From Marinoscillum sp040222955 (GTDB lineage Bacteria; Bacteroidota; Bacteroidia; Cytophagales; Cyclobacteriaceae), in assembly GCF_040222955.1 (NCBI RefSeq), contig NZ_JAVKCA010000025.1:74012-138011 (forward strand): a stretch of DNA of 64,000 bases. Reading direction: 5' to 3'. Position 1 is the stretch's first letter, and every line of letters starts with the position of its first letter. The position numbers and the translations under genes are program-made. The notes beneath the pieces were generated by a model. It was not told where the DNA came from. It searched no databases and was given only the letters and a program-made list of their open reading frames with translations. Of this stretch, positions 53,309-62,747 are shown piece by piece.

Positions 53309-54310
53309 ATGAAAGAGCCCGTCCATAGCATAAAGAGCCTAACCATACTGCTCTATTTTCTGATTGCACTTACACTGAACGCATGCACTCAGAAATCTGA
53401 CCGGCGCTCTTCTCTGACCTTTCAGAAGCAAGATGGGCTCGTGCTTGTCAAGTCTGGGGACCAAACACTTCTGGGCTATCAATACGAAACCAAATATCCA
53501 CCGGTGGGAGTTGACTCCTCCTACCAGCGAAGTGCCTTTATTCATCCGATAAATTCACCTCACGGGCAGGTGCTTACACGGATCCAGCCATCTGACCATT
53601 ATCATCATTATGGTATTTGGAACCCCTGGACTCACGTACTCTACAATGGTGACACACTGGACTTCTGGAACCTGCATAAGCGACAAGGAACAGTACGATT
53701 CAATCAGTTCGACACTATTTACTCAAATGACCACCTGGTGAAGATCAAGGCTCTGGAAGACCATGTGGTTTTTAACGAAAAAGGTGAGCAGGTTGCACTC
53801 AGAGAATGGAAAACAATCCTTGTCCACGCACCTGAGAAAGAATCTTATATCATTGATATCATCATTGACCTTCGATGTGCTGCTTCTTCAGCATTTAAAA
53901 TACTGCAATACAGATATGGTGGGTTTGGCTGGAGGACCACAGAGGAATGGACCCCCACAACCAGTGAGGTGCTCACCTCTCAGGGCAAAACCAGAGATGA
54001 AGCTGATGGAACTCAGGCCCGCTGGTGCATCATACAGGGTGAGTTGGGGGAAGACTATGGCGGTATGGTGATGATGTCCCACCCAGACAACTACAATCAT
54101 CCCGAACCCTTGAGAATATGGCCATCGAATAGCAACAACGGAGAAATATTCGCCAATTTTTCTCCCACCAAATATGCAGACTGGGAGCTCGCCCCCGGAG
54201 GCACTTATACCCTGAAGTACCGCCTTTTGGTCTTCAATGGGCAGTGCACGAGAGAAACAGCAGACACAGCCTGGCGGATATTTGCCAAATCCGCTCCTCA
54301 GAACTATTAA
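53309..54310 (+). CDS. PmoA-like (DUF6807) lipoprotein
   Basis: The protein resembles the PmoA/DUF6807 family found in many Bacteroidota glycan loci; its activity is unknown. The start at 53309 gives a signal peptide and lipobox LTLNAC (Cys26) and avoids overlap with the upstream stop at 53304. A start at 53294 would overlap it by 11 nt. Conserved-looking motifs are HPINSPHGQVLTRIQPSDHYHHYGIW with clustered His, LDFWNLHKRQGTVRF, GGFGWRTTEEWTPTTSEV, MMSHPDNYNHPEPLRIWPS and FANFSPTKYADWELAPGGTY. The His-rich patch could bind metal, which is inference. It is 4 nt downstream of the FG-GAP gene and 26 nt upstream of the GH9 gene. Confidence 0.82.
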   Translation: MKEPVHSIKSLTILLYFLIALTLNACTQKSDRRSSLTFQKQDGLVLVKSGDQTLLGYQYETKYPPVGVDSSYQRSAFIHPINSPHGQVLTRIQPSDHYHHYGIWNPWTHVLYNGDTLDFWNLHKRQGTVRFNQFDTIYSNDHLVKIKALEDHVVFNEKGEQVALREWKTILVHAPEKESYIIDIIIDLRCAASSAFKILQYRYGGFGWRTTEEWTPTTSEVLTSQGKTRDEADGTQARWCIIQGELGEDYGGMVMMSHPDNYNHPEPLRIWPSNSNNGEIFANFSPTKYADWELAPGGTYTLKYRLLVFNGQCTRETADTAWRIFAKSAPQNY

Positions 54311-54336
54311 TTGACTAACAATCCTTTTGTAAACCT

Positions 54337-56823
54337 ATGAGAAACACAACCAGCGCAAAATTTAACATCACGATCCTAATGATCTGCTTCCTCACATTTT
54401 CCTGTGAAAAAAAGCAGCCTAACCACCTTAAGCTGAACGATCAGGAGTACTTCCAAAGTCGTGGGCTCAATGTACTTGTCTATACCAGCTGGTACAATGG
54501 GCTCTTCAGTGATGAGAAAAAAAGTGGCATTGAGCTCATTCACCACGAAGTACGCACCGCTACGAATGGTGATGTTCGCCTGGGGCCCACCCCTGAGCAA
54601 TGGGATCCCATCCCAACATTCAGGGAGCGTAAAGTGGATCATGAAAATGGGACCATTGAAGCCTTTCTGCACTATCCGGCGTTCAATTTTGAATATAGCG
54701 TAAAAGTATCGAGCGAAGGCTCTGCTGTAAACATTAGCGTCCACTTACCCAATGCAATCCCAGAGGAGCTGGTAGGCAAAGCCGGATTCAATCTGGAGTT
54801 TATCCCACCGGCTTATTTTGAAAAAGGGTACCTCATGGATGAGAAGAGCGGCACCTTCCCGCTCTACCCGAGCAGCAGCATGGAAGTCAAAGACGGGGTT
54901 GTTGATCCCTTGCCATTGGCAGAAGGCTCCAGACTGATACTTTCACCCGAAGATCCGAAAACCCGCGTAGCCATCAATTCAAAAACGGGGAATCTGGCCC
55001 TCTACGATGGACGCGATAAAGCCCAGAACGGGTGGTTTGTGGTCAGGGCACTCCTGCCCGCCGCCAAGACAGGGAAAGTATTAGAATGGACACTGGAAGC
55101 CAACACCATTCCGGGGTGGACCAGACCTCCTGTAATTGGTCATTCGCAGCAGGGGTATCACCCGGACCAGCCAAAAAAAGCCGTGATCGAGCTGGATAGA
55201 AATGATCAGTCTACCTCATCGGCCAAGCTCATCAAAATAGCAGGAAACGGCAGTGAAGAAATTCTCATTGGAAAAGCCCTCACCCATTGGGGCAACTATC
55301 TCCGTTACAATTACGGAACATTTGATTTTTCTGAAATAAAAGAAGACGGTCTCTATATCATTGAAGCCGGAAATACTCGCACAGAGGCATTTAAAATCTC
55401 CCCTGACGTATATGCCACAGCCTGGCAACCTACCCTGGACATCTTCTTCCCTGTCCAAATGGATCACATGTTTGTGAACGAAGCCTACAGGGTGTGGCAT
55501 GGAAAATCGCACATGGATGATGCCCTCCAGGCACCCGTGGACTGGGTGCACTTTGACCTCTATGCTCAAGGACCTACGACCGATACTCCTTACCAACCTG
55601 GAGAGCATATCCCGGGCTTAGACATTGGTGGATGGTATGATGCAGGAGATTTTGACATTCGCACTCAGACCCAATGTTATGTGGTACAAAATTTAGTAAA
55701 TACCTGGGAAGCTTTTGGTTTAGACCGTGACCAGACCTTTGTGGATCAAACCCTCCAGTATGTAGACATCCACAGGCCTGATGGGAAAGCTGATTTACTT
55801 CAGCAAATTGAGCACGGAACCCTGGCCCTAATAGCCCAACATCGGGCTGTAGGGCACGCTATCCACGGCATAGTGGCCGCTCACCTTTCTCAATACACTC
55901 ATCTGGGAGATGGCGTGACCAAAACAGATAACCTCATCTATACACCCAAACTGGATAGCTTTAAAACTGATGGCTTCAGAAGTGGCACTTTTGATGACAG
56001 GTGGGCATTTACCAGCCGCACCACTCCGCTCAACTACCGCTCCATAGCTGCGTTGGCGGCTGCCAGTCGGGCACTGAAAGGATACAATGATGCGCTGGCG
56101 GCAGAGTGCCTCACTACAGCTGTCAATGTCTGGAAGGAAGAGCACGCCAAGGAACCCGATCTTTTTCACCATGGGAATACCACAGGCGGGGCATTAGATG
56201 ATGAAGAGCTCAAGGCAGCTACTCAGTTGCTCCTGACCACAGGAGACCAGCAATATGCCAGTCGAATTTCGGAGCTATGGCCTACCATTGATCAAAATTT
56301 CGGGCTGCACGCCTCCAGAATAGCCGCGGTACTCTCGCTGCTGGGAGATGACCTTCAAAACCAAATGACTCAGCGGGTAGCTCAGTACAAAACATGGATG
56401 GACTCTCTTGAAACTCAGAACCCATACGGTGTCCCGGTAACTACCGGTGGCTGGGCCGGTTCGGGAGCGGTGGTAGGTTTTGGGATCACGGCCTATGATT
56501 TACATCGGGCTTTTCCTGAAATCATTGGGTCAGAATATGTGCTTAAGTCCCTTAACTATCTCTATGGAAATCATCCCGGATCAGACATCTCGCTGGTTTC
56601 TGGTGTCGGTACCAAATCCAAGAAGGTGGCCTATGGCAACAATCGGGCAGATTACTCCTTTATAGCAGGAGGTGTTGTGCCAGGAGTTCTGATTCTACCT
56701 CCTGATTTTCCTGAAAACAAGGAAGATTGGCCCTTTCTATGGGGAGAAAACGAGTATGTAGTATCGGTAGCCTCGGCCTACCTCTACCTGGCCAATGCCG
56801 CCGATCATTTATTAAACCAATAG
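54337..56823 (+). CDS. GH9 glycoside hydrolase lipoprotein
   Basis: GH9 enzymes are inverting beta-1,4-glucanases, with some members acting on glucomannan or xyloglucan. The 828-residue protein has lipobox FLTFSC (Cys23), so it is membrane-anchored. Residues about 25-270 form an extra beta-rich domain I cannot name. Residues about 275-365 look like the CelD_N Ig-like domain (AKLIKIAGNGSEEILIGKAL). The catalytic domain carries DIGGWYDAGDFD (Asp435 and Asp438; one is the base), TGGWAGSGAV, NYLYGNHPGSDISLVSGVGT and WGENEYVVSVASAYLYLANA (acid probably Glu804 or Glu806). The long N-terminal addition is the odd feature. It is the main endo- or exo-acting candidate of this locus. Confidence 0.9.
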   Translation: MRNTTSAKFNITILMICFLTFSCEKKQPNHLKLNDQEYFQSRGLNVLVYTSWYNGLFSDEKKSGIELIHHEVRTATNGDVRLGPTPEQWDPIPTFRERKVDHENGTIEAFLHYPAFNFEYSVKVSSEGSAVNISVHLPNAIPEELVGKAGFNLEFIPPAYFEKGYLMDEKSGTFPLYPSSSMEVKDGVVDPLPLAEGSRLILSPEDPKTRVAINSKTGNLALYDGRDKAQNGWFVVRALLPAAKTGKVLEWTLEANTIPGWTRPPVIGHSQQGYHPDQPKKAVIELDRNDQSTSSAKLIKIAGNGSEEILIGKALTHWGNYLRYNYGTFDFSEIKEDGLYIIEAGNTRTEAFKISPDVYATAWQPTLDIFFPVQMDHMFVNEAYRVWHGKSHMDDALQAPVDWVHFDLYAQGPTTDTPYQPGEHIPGLDIGGWYDAGDFDIRTQTQCYVVQNLVNTWEAFGLDRDQTFVDQTLQYVDIHRPDGKADLLQQIEHGTLALIAQHRAVGHAIHGIVAAHLSQYTHLGDGVTKTDNLIYTPKLDSFKTDGFRSGTFDDRWAFTSRTTPLNYRSIAALAAASRALKGYNDALAAECLTTAVNVWKEEHAKEPDLFHHGNTTGGALDDEELKAATQLLLTTGDQQYASRISELWPTIDQNFGLHASRIAAVLSLLGDDLQNQMTQRVAQYKTWMDSLETQNPYGVPVTTGGWAGSGAVVGFGITAYDLHRAFPEIIGSEYVLKSLNYLYGNHPGSDISLVSGVGTKSKKVAYGNNRADYSFIAGGVVPGVLILPPDFPENKEDWPFLWGENEYVVSVASAYLYLANAADHLLNQ

Positions 56824-56838
56824 AATCACCACTACGCA

Positions 56839-58092
56839 ATGAAAAGTACATTTATGGCACTGGCGGCCACCCTTTTGATGAGCATCACAGCAGGTGCTCA
56901 GATAGACGAAAACTATGAGGTAGCCACCTGGGGCGGTTTTAAAACCTCAGCAGTGAGTTACACATTTGATGACAACACCGGTAACCAACTGCCCGTGGCT
57001 CTCCCACTCTTTGATCAATATGACTTCAAGGTCACCCTGTATACCGTGACCAATTGGGGGCCAGATTGGACTGCCCTGCGGAAAGCTTCAGACAATGGTC
57101 ATGAAGTAGCCAGTCACACCATTTCTCATCCCAGCCTCCCGAGCATTAGCGTGGAAGAACAGGAAACGCAACTCCAACAATCACAAAGCACGATAAGATC
57201 TAATGTACCGAATGCAGAAGTGCTCACCATCGCCTACCCCAATTGTAACATAGGTGATCTTGCGACCATCGAGAAGTATTACATCGCAGGCAGGATTTGC
57301 AGTGGGCAGATCATACCAGCGAAGCCTGGGGATTATTATAGATTGAGTGCAATGATCGTTGGTTCACAGGGTGGTGTAAACAGCGCATCGGCATTCCAGA
57401 CAAAAGTAGAATCAGCCAAATCCTCAGGTGGATGGGCGGTTTTTCTTATTCATGGGATTGACAATGATGGTGGCTACTCACCTGTGTCATCCGCTGTACT
57501 GAGCGACCATGTAGATTTCATGAATGCCAACAGTGATGATTACTGGGTAGGTACGTTTGCCGAAGTAGTCAAATACATCAAAGAACGTGAGTCAGTAAGT
57601 ATTGCCGAGTCTTCAATTACCGATGACTCATTGAAGGTTACGATTTCCGATGACCTGGATGACGCTCTATATAATCAGGCCATTTCAGTCAGGCGAAAGC
57701 TACCCTCAAATTGGAGAACTGCCAGCGTATATATTGACGGAGAAGCCATTCAATCTCATATACAATCCGAAAATGGCATTTCATATGTGGTATTTGATGC
57801 TGTCCCTGATCATGGAATCATTACCATAGGAAGTGCCAGCGGAGCGGCACAGGTGTTATCCGCTCATGATGAGGCAAAGATTACATTTCACCCAAACCCA
57901 TTCCGAGACCGTATCCGGGTATCATTCCCTGGAGCTTTCCGATATACTGTCTACTCCCTGACTGGCCATCAAGTCCATTCAGGAGAAGCCAGTAATTCCA
58001 CTCTCATTGGCGAACACCTCCCCGCCGGCACCTACATTATAAAAGTCATGAGCCAGTCCCGGGTTAGCCAATTAAAAGTTATGAAATTATAA
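56839..58092 (+). CDS. CE4/NodB-type polysaccharide deacetylase with T9SS sorting domain
   Basis: The protein should deacetylate a carbohydrate outside the cell. The 417-residue chain has a signal peptide (MKSTFMALAATLLMSITAGAQ). The NodB motifs are SYTFDDNTGNQ (Asp44/Asp45) and the metal-binding SHTISHPSL (His93, His97), followed by AYPNCN and VFLIHGIDNDGG with a candidate third-motif His. A linker and a small Ig-like part lead to a C-terminal T9SS domain (KITFHPNPFRDRIRVSF to QLKVMKL). The pair of Asp and spaced His residues is intact, so the enzyme is probably active. In this locus the substrate may be an O-acetylated glucan or glucomannan rather than chitin; this is inference. Confidence 0.9.
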   Translation: MKSTFMALAATLLMSITAGAQIDENYEVATWGGFKTSAVSYTFDDNTGNQLPVALPLFDQYDFKVTLYTVTNWGPDWTALRKASDNGHEVASHTISHPSLPSISVEEQETQLQQSQSTIRSNVPNAEVLTIAYPNCNIGDLATIEKYYIAGRICSGQIIPAKPGDYYRLSAMIVGSQGGVNSASAFQTKVESAKSSGGWAVFLIHGIDNDGGYSPVSSAVLSDHVDFMNANSDDYWVGTFAEVVKYIKERESVSIAESSITDDSLKVTISDDLDDALYNQAISVRRKLPSNWRTASVYIDGEAIQSHIQSENGISYVVFDAVPDHGIITIGSASGAAQVLSAHDEAKITFHPNPFRDRIRVSFPGAFRYTVYSLTGHQVHSGEASNSTLIGEHLPAGTYIIKVMSQSRVSQLKVMKL

Positions 58093-58102
58093 ATCCCTGA
58101 TT

Positions 58103-60037
58103 ATGAGCAAAATTTTGAAAGCAATCCTCTTGCCAACCCTCTTACTGTTATCCCTCTGTGGTATGGGGCAACTTCGCTTACCCCGGCTGGTCAGTGACGG
58201 GATGGTGCTGCAGCGAAACACTGAACTGAAAGTCTGGGGGTGGGATACTCCTGGTCAGCATGTGAGCATAGCGTTCAGGGAAGTAACTTACCTTACCAAA
58301 GCCTCTCCACAAGGATCTTGGGAAATCAAACTCCCTTCATTTGGAGCAGGGGGACCATATCAAATGGTCATATCTGGTTCGGAAGAGATCGTTTTAGAAG
58401 ACATTCTCATCGGTGATGTATGGATATGCTCCGGCCAGTCCAACATGGAGCTCACCATGCAAAGGGCCAGCCCTATCTATACCCAAGAGATCGCTACTGC
58501 TGAAAATCCCGAGATCAGGCAGTTTAATGTATCCACAAGGTACGATTTCAAAAATCCTCAGCATGATTTTGATGAAGGTGAGTGGGTGAAAGCCACGCCT
58601 GAGACAGTCCTCAGTTTTTCTGCCGTAGCTTACTTCTTTGGTCGGTCACTTTATGAGAAGTATCAGGTGCCTGTCGGCCTCATCAATACAAGCCTTGGTG
58701 GATCTCCGGCGGAAGCATGGATGAGCGAAAAAGCACTGATGGAGTTCCCAAAACACTTTGATGAGCTTCAGCGCTTTAAAGACGATGACCTGATCGATGA
58801 CATCCAAAAAAGTGACAATGAGCGTATTGGTGCCTGGTACAACACCCTGCAGGAAGAGGACATGGGCTATGCAAATACACCCTGGAGTACTCCTGACCTC
58901 AACACAGACACCTGGCCATCGATGCGCATACCGGGATATTGGGCAGATCAGCCAATAGGTAATGTCAATGGGGTGGTCTGGTTCAGAAAAGAAATCAGCC
59001 TTCCGCCCTCCACGAAAGGCAAACCCGCTAAACTTCTGATGGGCAGAATCATAGATGCTGACTCTGTATTCATCAACGGCAGCTTCGTGGGTACCACCAG
59101 CTACCGGTACCCACCCCGGAGATATGACGTGCCTGCCGGTGTGCTCAGGGCTGGTAAGAATATCTTAACCGTACGCGTGATCAACAGCAGCGACAAAGGT
59201 GGCTTTGTGCCCGATAAGCCCTATACCCTGAGTATTGGTAATCAAACCTTTGACCTGACAGGTGACTGGAAATACCAATTGGGCGCAGAAATGGAGCCAC
59301 TGGGACCTCCTACTTTCATCAGGTGGAAGCCCGGCGGACTGTACAACGGCATGCTCGCCCCGCTGTTCCATTACTCCATCAAAGGAGCCATCTGGTATCA
59401 GGGAGAATCCAATGCCAGCCGGGCAAAAGAATACAGAACCTTGTTTCCGGCTATGATCCGCGACTGGCGTACGCAATGGAATCAGGGTGATTTTCCCTTT
59501 CTTTTTGTGCAGCTGGCCAACTACATGGAAGCCAGGGAGACCCCTACCGCCAGCGACTGGGCCATGCTCCGTGAAGCCCAGCTACAGGCCCTATCGGTTC
59601 CCAACACTGCCATGGCGGTCATCACTGACATAGGCGAATGGAATGACATTCACCCACTGAACAAGAAGGATGTGGGGAACCGACTGGCTCTGGCAGCCTC
59701 AAAACTTGCTTATGGCGATGATCTGGTCTATTCAGGTCCTTTGTATAAAGGTTTTCAGAAAAAAGGAAATAAGATTATCCTTACCTTTAATCACACAGGT
59801 AGCGGACTAAAAGTGTCTGGAGCAGCGCTTGAGGGCTTTGCCATTGCAGGGAAAGATCAACAATTTGTCTGGGCGCAAGCCAAAATCAAGGGTGACCAAA
59901 TCACTGTCTGGAGTGAGCAGGTCAAAGACCCGGTAGCCGTGCGTTATGCGTGGGCAGACAACCCGGATCAGGCCAACTTATACAATCAGGAGGGCTTGCC
60001 GGCTTCTCCTTTTCGCACTGACCAATGGGAAGAATAA
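58103..60037 (+). CDS. SGNH-family acetylesterase (sialate O-acetylesterase-like)
   Basis: This 644-residue enzyme has the same layout as the esterase at 12439-14334: signal peptide (LLPTLLLLSLCGMGQ) and block I WICSGQSNMELTM (Ser113). An inserted galactose-binding-like domain follows (about 290-385; AKLLMGRIIDADSVFINGSF). Then come GAIWYQGESNASR and the Asp-His pair GEWNDIHPLNKK (Asp515/His517). The C terminus QANLYNQEGLPASPFRTDQW is nearly the same as that of the other copy. The two copies lie in separate loci with different regulators, so this is either an ancient duplication or parallel recruitment. A role in removing acetyl groups from the polymer or oligomers is inferred from family and context. 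Confidence 0.91.
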   Translation: MSKILKAILLPTLLLLSLCGMGQLRLPRLVSDGMVLQRNTELKVWGWDTPGQHVSIAFREVTYLTKASPQGSWEIKLPSFGAGGPYQMVISGSEEIVLEDILIGDVWICSGQSNMELTMQRASPIYTQEIATAENPEIRQFNVSTRYDFKNPQHDFDEGEWVKATPETVLSFSAVAYFFGRSLYEKYQVPVGLINTSLGGSPAEAWMSEKALMEFPKHFDELQRFKDDDLIDDIQKSDNERIGAWYNTLQEEDMGYANTPWSTPDLNTDTWPSMRIPGYWADQPIGNVNGVVWFRKEISLPPSTKGKPAKLLMGRIIDADSVFINGSFVGTTSYRYPPRRYDVPAGVLRAGKNILTVRVINSSDKGGFVPDKPYTLSIGNQTFDLTGDWKYQLGAEMEPLGPPTFIRWKPGGLYNGMLAPLFHYSIKGAIWYQGESNASRAKEYRTLFPAMIRDWRTQWNQGDFPFLFVQLANYMEARETPTASDWAMLREAQLQALSVPNTAMAVITDIGEWNDIHPLNKKDVGNRLALAASKLAYGDDLVYSGPLYKGFQKKGNKIILTFNHTGSGLKVSGAALEGFAIAGKDQQFVWAQAKIKGDQITVWSEQVKDPVAVRYAWADNPDQANLYNQEGLPASPFRTDQWEE

Positions 60038-60068
60038 ATCCAACTTTTATCACAAAACCTAAATAGAC

Positions 60069-62705
60069 ATGCTTTTTGACCGTTCAACGAATACACTGTG
60101 GCTGCTTGCACTTCTCCTCATTGGCCCCAGCTGCCAACAGTCTACCTCGTACGACTTTCCATTTCAAAACCCAGACCTGACACTGGAAACCCGGGTAGAT
60201 GACCTGGTAAGCAGGATGACTCTGGAAGAAAAAGTAAGCCAGATGGTCAATGAAGCACCTGCTATTGAGCACCTTGGGATTCCTGAATACAACTGGTGGA
60301 ACGAAGGACTCCATGGAGTGGCCAGGGCCGGCCTGGCCACAGTATTTCCCCAGGCCATCGGGTTAGGAGCCACCTGGGACGAAAGACACATGCTCAAGGT
60401 AGCTACGGCTATTTCCGATGAAGCGCGTGCAAAGCATCACAACTTTGCCAGCCGTGGTAAAAGAAACCTCTATCAGGGGCTTACGCTGTGGTCTCCAAAC
60501 ATCAATATATTTAGAGACCCCAGGTGGGGGCGTGGCCAGGAAACCTATGGTGAAGACCCTTACCTCACAGGTAAAATGGCCGTACAATTCGTTCGTGGGC
60601 TGCAGGGTGACGATCCCACGTACCTCAAAACGGTGGCTACTGTCAAGCATTTTGCTGTGCACAATGGACCTGAACCCGAACGTCATGTCTTCAATGCTCA
60701 ATCTAACTATCGTGACCTCTGGGAAACCTACCTTCCCCAATTTGAAATGGCCATACGCCAGGGCAAAGCCTACTCTGCCATGTGCGCCTACAACCGCTAC
60801 AACGACGAAGCCTGCTGTGGCAGCAGTACGCTGATGACGGATATTCTGAGAAATGAAATAGGCTTTGATGGCTACATTGTTTCGGACTGTGGTGCCATCG
60901 AAGACATCTTTAAGCACCACCAGCTGGTAGCCACCCCTGAGGAAGCCGCTGCTTTGGCCGTAAAAACGGGTTGTGACCTCAATTGCGGAATCGGTGAAGC
61001 CATTTTCCCTTACCTGGTCAAGGCGGTGGAAAAGGGACTGATTGATGAAAAAACGATTGACACTTCAGTGAAACGACTGTTTATGGCTCGTTTCAAACTG
61101 GGAATGTTTGACCCTGAAGGGCAGGTGGCGTTTGCACAAATCCCCTACTCCGTGGTAGATAGCAAAGCACATCAGGCGCTGGCCGATGAAACTGCCCGAA
61201 AGTCTATGGTACTGCTGAAAAATGAGGAACAAACCCTCCCGCTTAGAAAGGACCTGAAAAAAGTAGCAGTCATAGGCCCCAATGCTAATCAATGGCTCAT
61301 GCTTCTGGGCAACTATAATGGCGTACCTTCAGCACCTGTCACACCGTTTGCCGGAATTCAGCAGAAATTGCCCAATTCCAATGTCACTTTTGCGCAGGGC
61401 TGTGAGCTTGCATCAGGCATGCCCATGTTCTACTCCATTCCACGGGAAAATCTGAATGACCTTAAGGCTTCTTTTTACAACAACCGCACGCTGCAAGGTA
61501 ATCCGCTCTACAGTGAATCCTGGGACATGCTGGATGCCAACTGGAACGATCGCGCTCCCCGTGATGACATGGACGATGACAACTTCGGTGTTCGTTGGGA
61601 AGGGCAACTGGCACCTGCCATTTCCGGTCTTTACCAGCTTGGATTCATAGGCACTATGAATACTCAGCTCTATCTCAACGATAGTTTGGTTGCCAGGACT
61701 TCTTACCACTTTCGTGATGAATACGGTGACCCCCGCCTGAGAAAATCAGACCAGATCTGGCTGGAGGCCGGACAATCGTATGATTTGAAGCTGGAAGCCG
61801 GAGACTCTTATGCAGATGCCACCGTACAACTCGTTTGGGCTGCTCCAAAACCTAACCTGAAAGCTGAAGCGCTGAAGGTAGCCCAAGATGCCGAAGTGAT
61901 AATTCTGTGTATGGGATTAACTCCCAGAATGGAAGGAGAGGAAATGGATATCCAAATTGACGGATTCAGAGGCGGCGACCGAACTACCCTTGAGCTTCCT
62001 GAGACTCAGCAGGACCTGATCCGGTCCATAGAACAACTGGGCAAACCCACAGTTTTGATTCTTCTGAATGGAAGTGCCTTAGCCATCAACTGGGAAAATG
62101 AAAACATTCCTGCTATTCTGGAGGCCTGGTATCCCGGCCAGTCAGCCGGTACAGCCATAGCAGACGTTCTGTTTGGAGACTACAACCCCGCAGGAAGACT
62201 ACCAGTCACCTTTTACAAATCGGTGGATGACCTGCCTCCTTTTGAAGATTATAGCATGGCTGGTCACACCTACAGATACTTTCAGGGAGAACCCCTTTAC
62301 CCGTTTGGCTATGGCCTGAGCTATACCCGTTTTGAATACAGCGACCTTACCATAAGCGACAGCAACACCACCGATCAGGCCGTCAGTGTGCTGGTGAAAG
62401 TGACCAACACGGGTGAAATGGCAGGAGAGGAAGTTGTTCAGGTTTATTCAACCAATTTGAGCACCCAATTACCCACTCCCACGCATTCCCTGCAGGGTTT
62501 CGAAAGGGTAAGTCTGGAGCCAGGAGAATCTAAGTTTATCCGGTTTGTTTTACCGCCTGCGGCTTTTCGCGTGATTACCAATCAAAATGAAAAAGTGGTA
62601 CTTCCCGGAGCGTTTAAACTCTCTGTGGGCGGCGGACAGCCAGGAGTTGCCCTGCAAACTTCCAACATCCTATCAAATACGATCAACCTGGGTGATCCCT
62701 ACTGA
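60069..62705 (+). CDS. GH3 beta-glycosidase lipoprotein with PA14 insert
   Basis: GH3 enzymes remove terminal beta-linked sugars (glucose or xylose) with retention. The 878-residue protein has a signal peptide and lipobox IGPSC (Cys22). The first GH3 domain shows EEKVSQMVNEAP, WWNEGLHGVARAG, GRGQETYGEDPYLTG, VKHFAVHNGPEPERH and the nucleophile motif GYIVSDCGAIEDI (Asp273). The second domain is interrupted by a PA14 domain (about 469-595), which in such enzymes shapes substrate choice. A C-terminal fibronectin III-like domain (about 755-865) follows PFGYGLSYTRFEYS. It closes the plus-strand operon 31 nt after the esterase. Beta-glucosidase or beta-xylosidase activity is equally possible by sequence; partnership with GH9 favours glucosidase. 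Confidence 0.93.
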   Translation: MLFDRSTNTLWLLALLLIGPSCQQSTSYDFPFQNPDLTLETRVDDLVSRMTLEEKVSQMVNEAPAIEHLGIPEYNWWNEGLHGVARAGLATVFPQAIGLGATWDERHMLKVATAISDEARAKHHNFASRGKRNLYQGLTLWSPNINIFRDPRWGRGQETYGEDPYLTGKMAVQFVRGLQGDDPTYLKTVATVKHFAVHNGPEPERHVFNAQSNYRDLWETYLPQFEMAIRQGKAYSAMCAYNRYNDEACCGSSTLMTDILRNEIGFDGYIVSDCGAIEDIFKHHQLVATPEEAAALAVKTGCDLNCGIGEAIFPYLVKAVEKGLIDEKTIDTSVKRLFMARFKLGMFDPEGQVAFAQIPYSVVDSKAHQALADETARKSMVLLKNEEQTLPLRKDLKKVAVIGPNANQWLMLLGNYNGVPSAPVTPFAGIQQKLPNSNVTFAQGCELASGMPMFYSIPRENLNDLKASFYNNRTLQGNPLYSESWDMLDANWNDRAPRDDMDDDNFGVRWEGQLAPAISGLYQLGFIGTMNTQLYLNDSLVARTSYHFRDEYGDPRLRKSDQIWLEAGQSYDLKLEAGDSYADATVQLVWAAPKPNLKAEALKVAQDAEVIILCMGLTPRMEGEEMDIQIDGFRGGDRTTLELPETQQDLIRSIEQLGKPTVLILLNGSALAINWENENIPAILEAWYPGQSAGTAIADVLFGDYNPAGRLPVTFYKSVDDLPPFEDYSMAGHTYRYFQGEPLYPFGYGLSYTRFEYSDLTISDSNTTDQAVSVLVKVTNTGEMAGEEVVQVYSTNLSTQLPTPTHSLQGFERVSLEPGESKFIRFVLPPAAFRVITNQNEKVVLPGAFKLSVGGGQPGVALQTSNILSNTINLGDPY

Positions 62706-62747
62706 ATTTTCTTAATGTAAACTCAGAAATTACTTTACAATGGAAAC

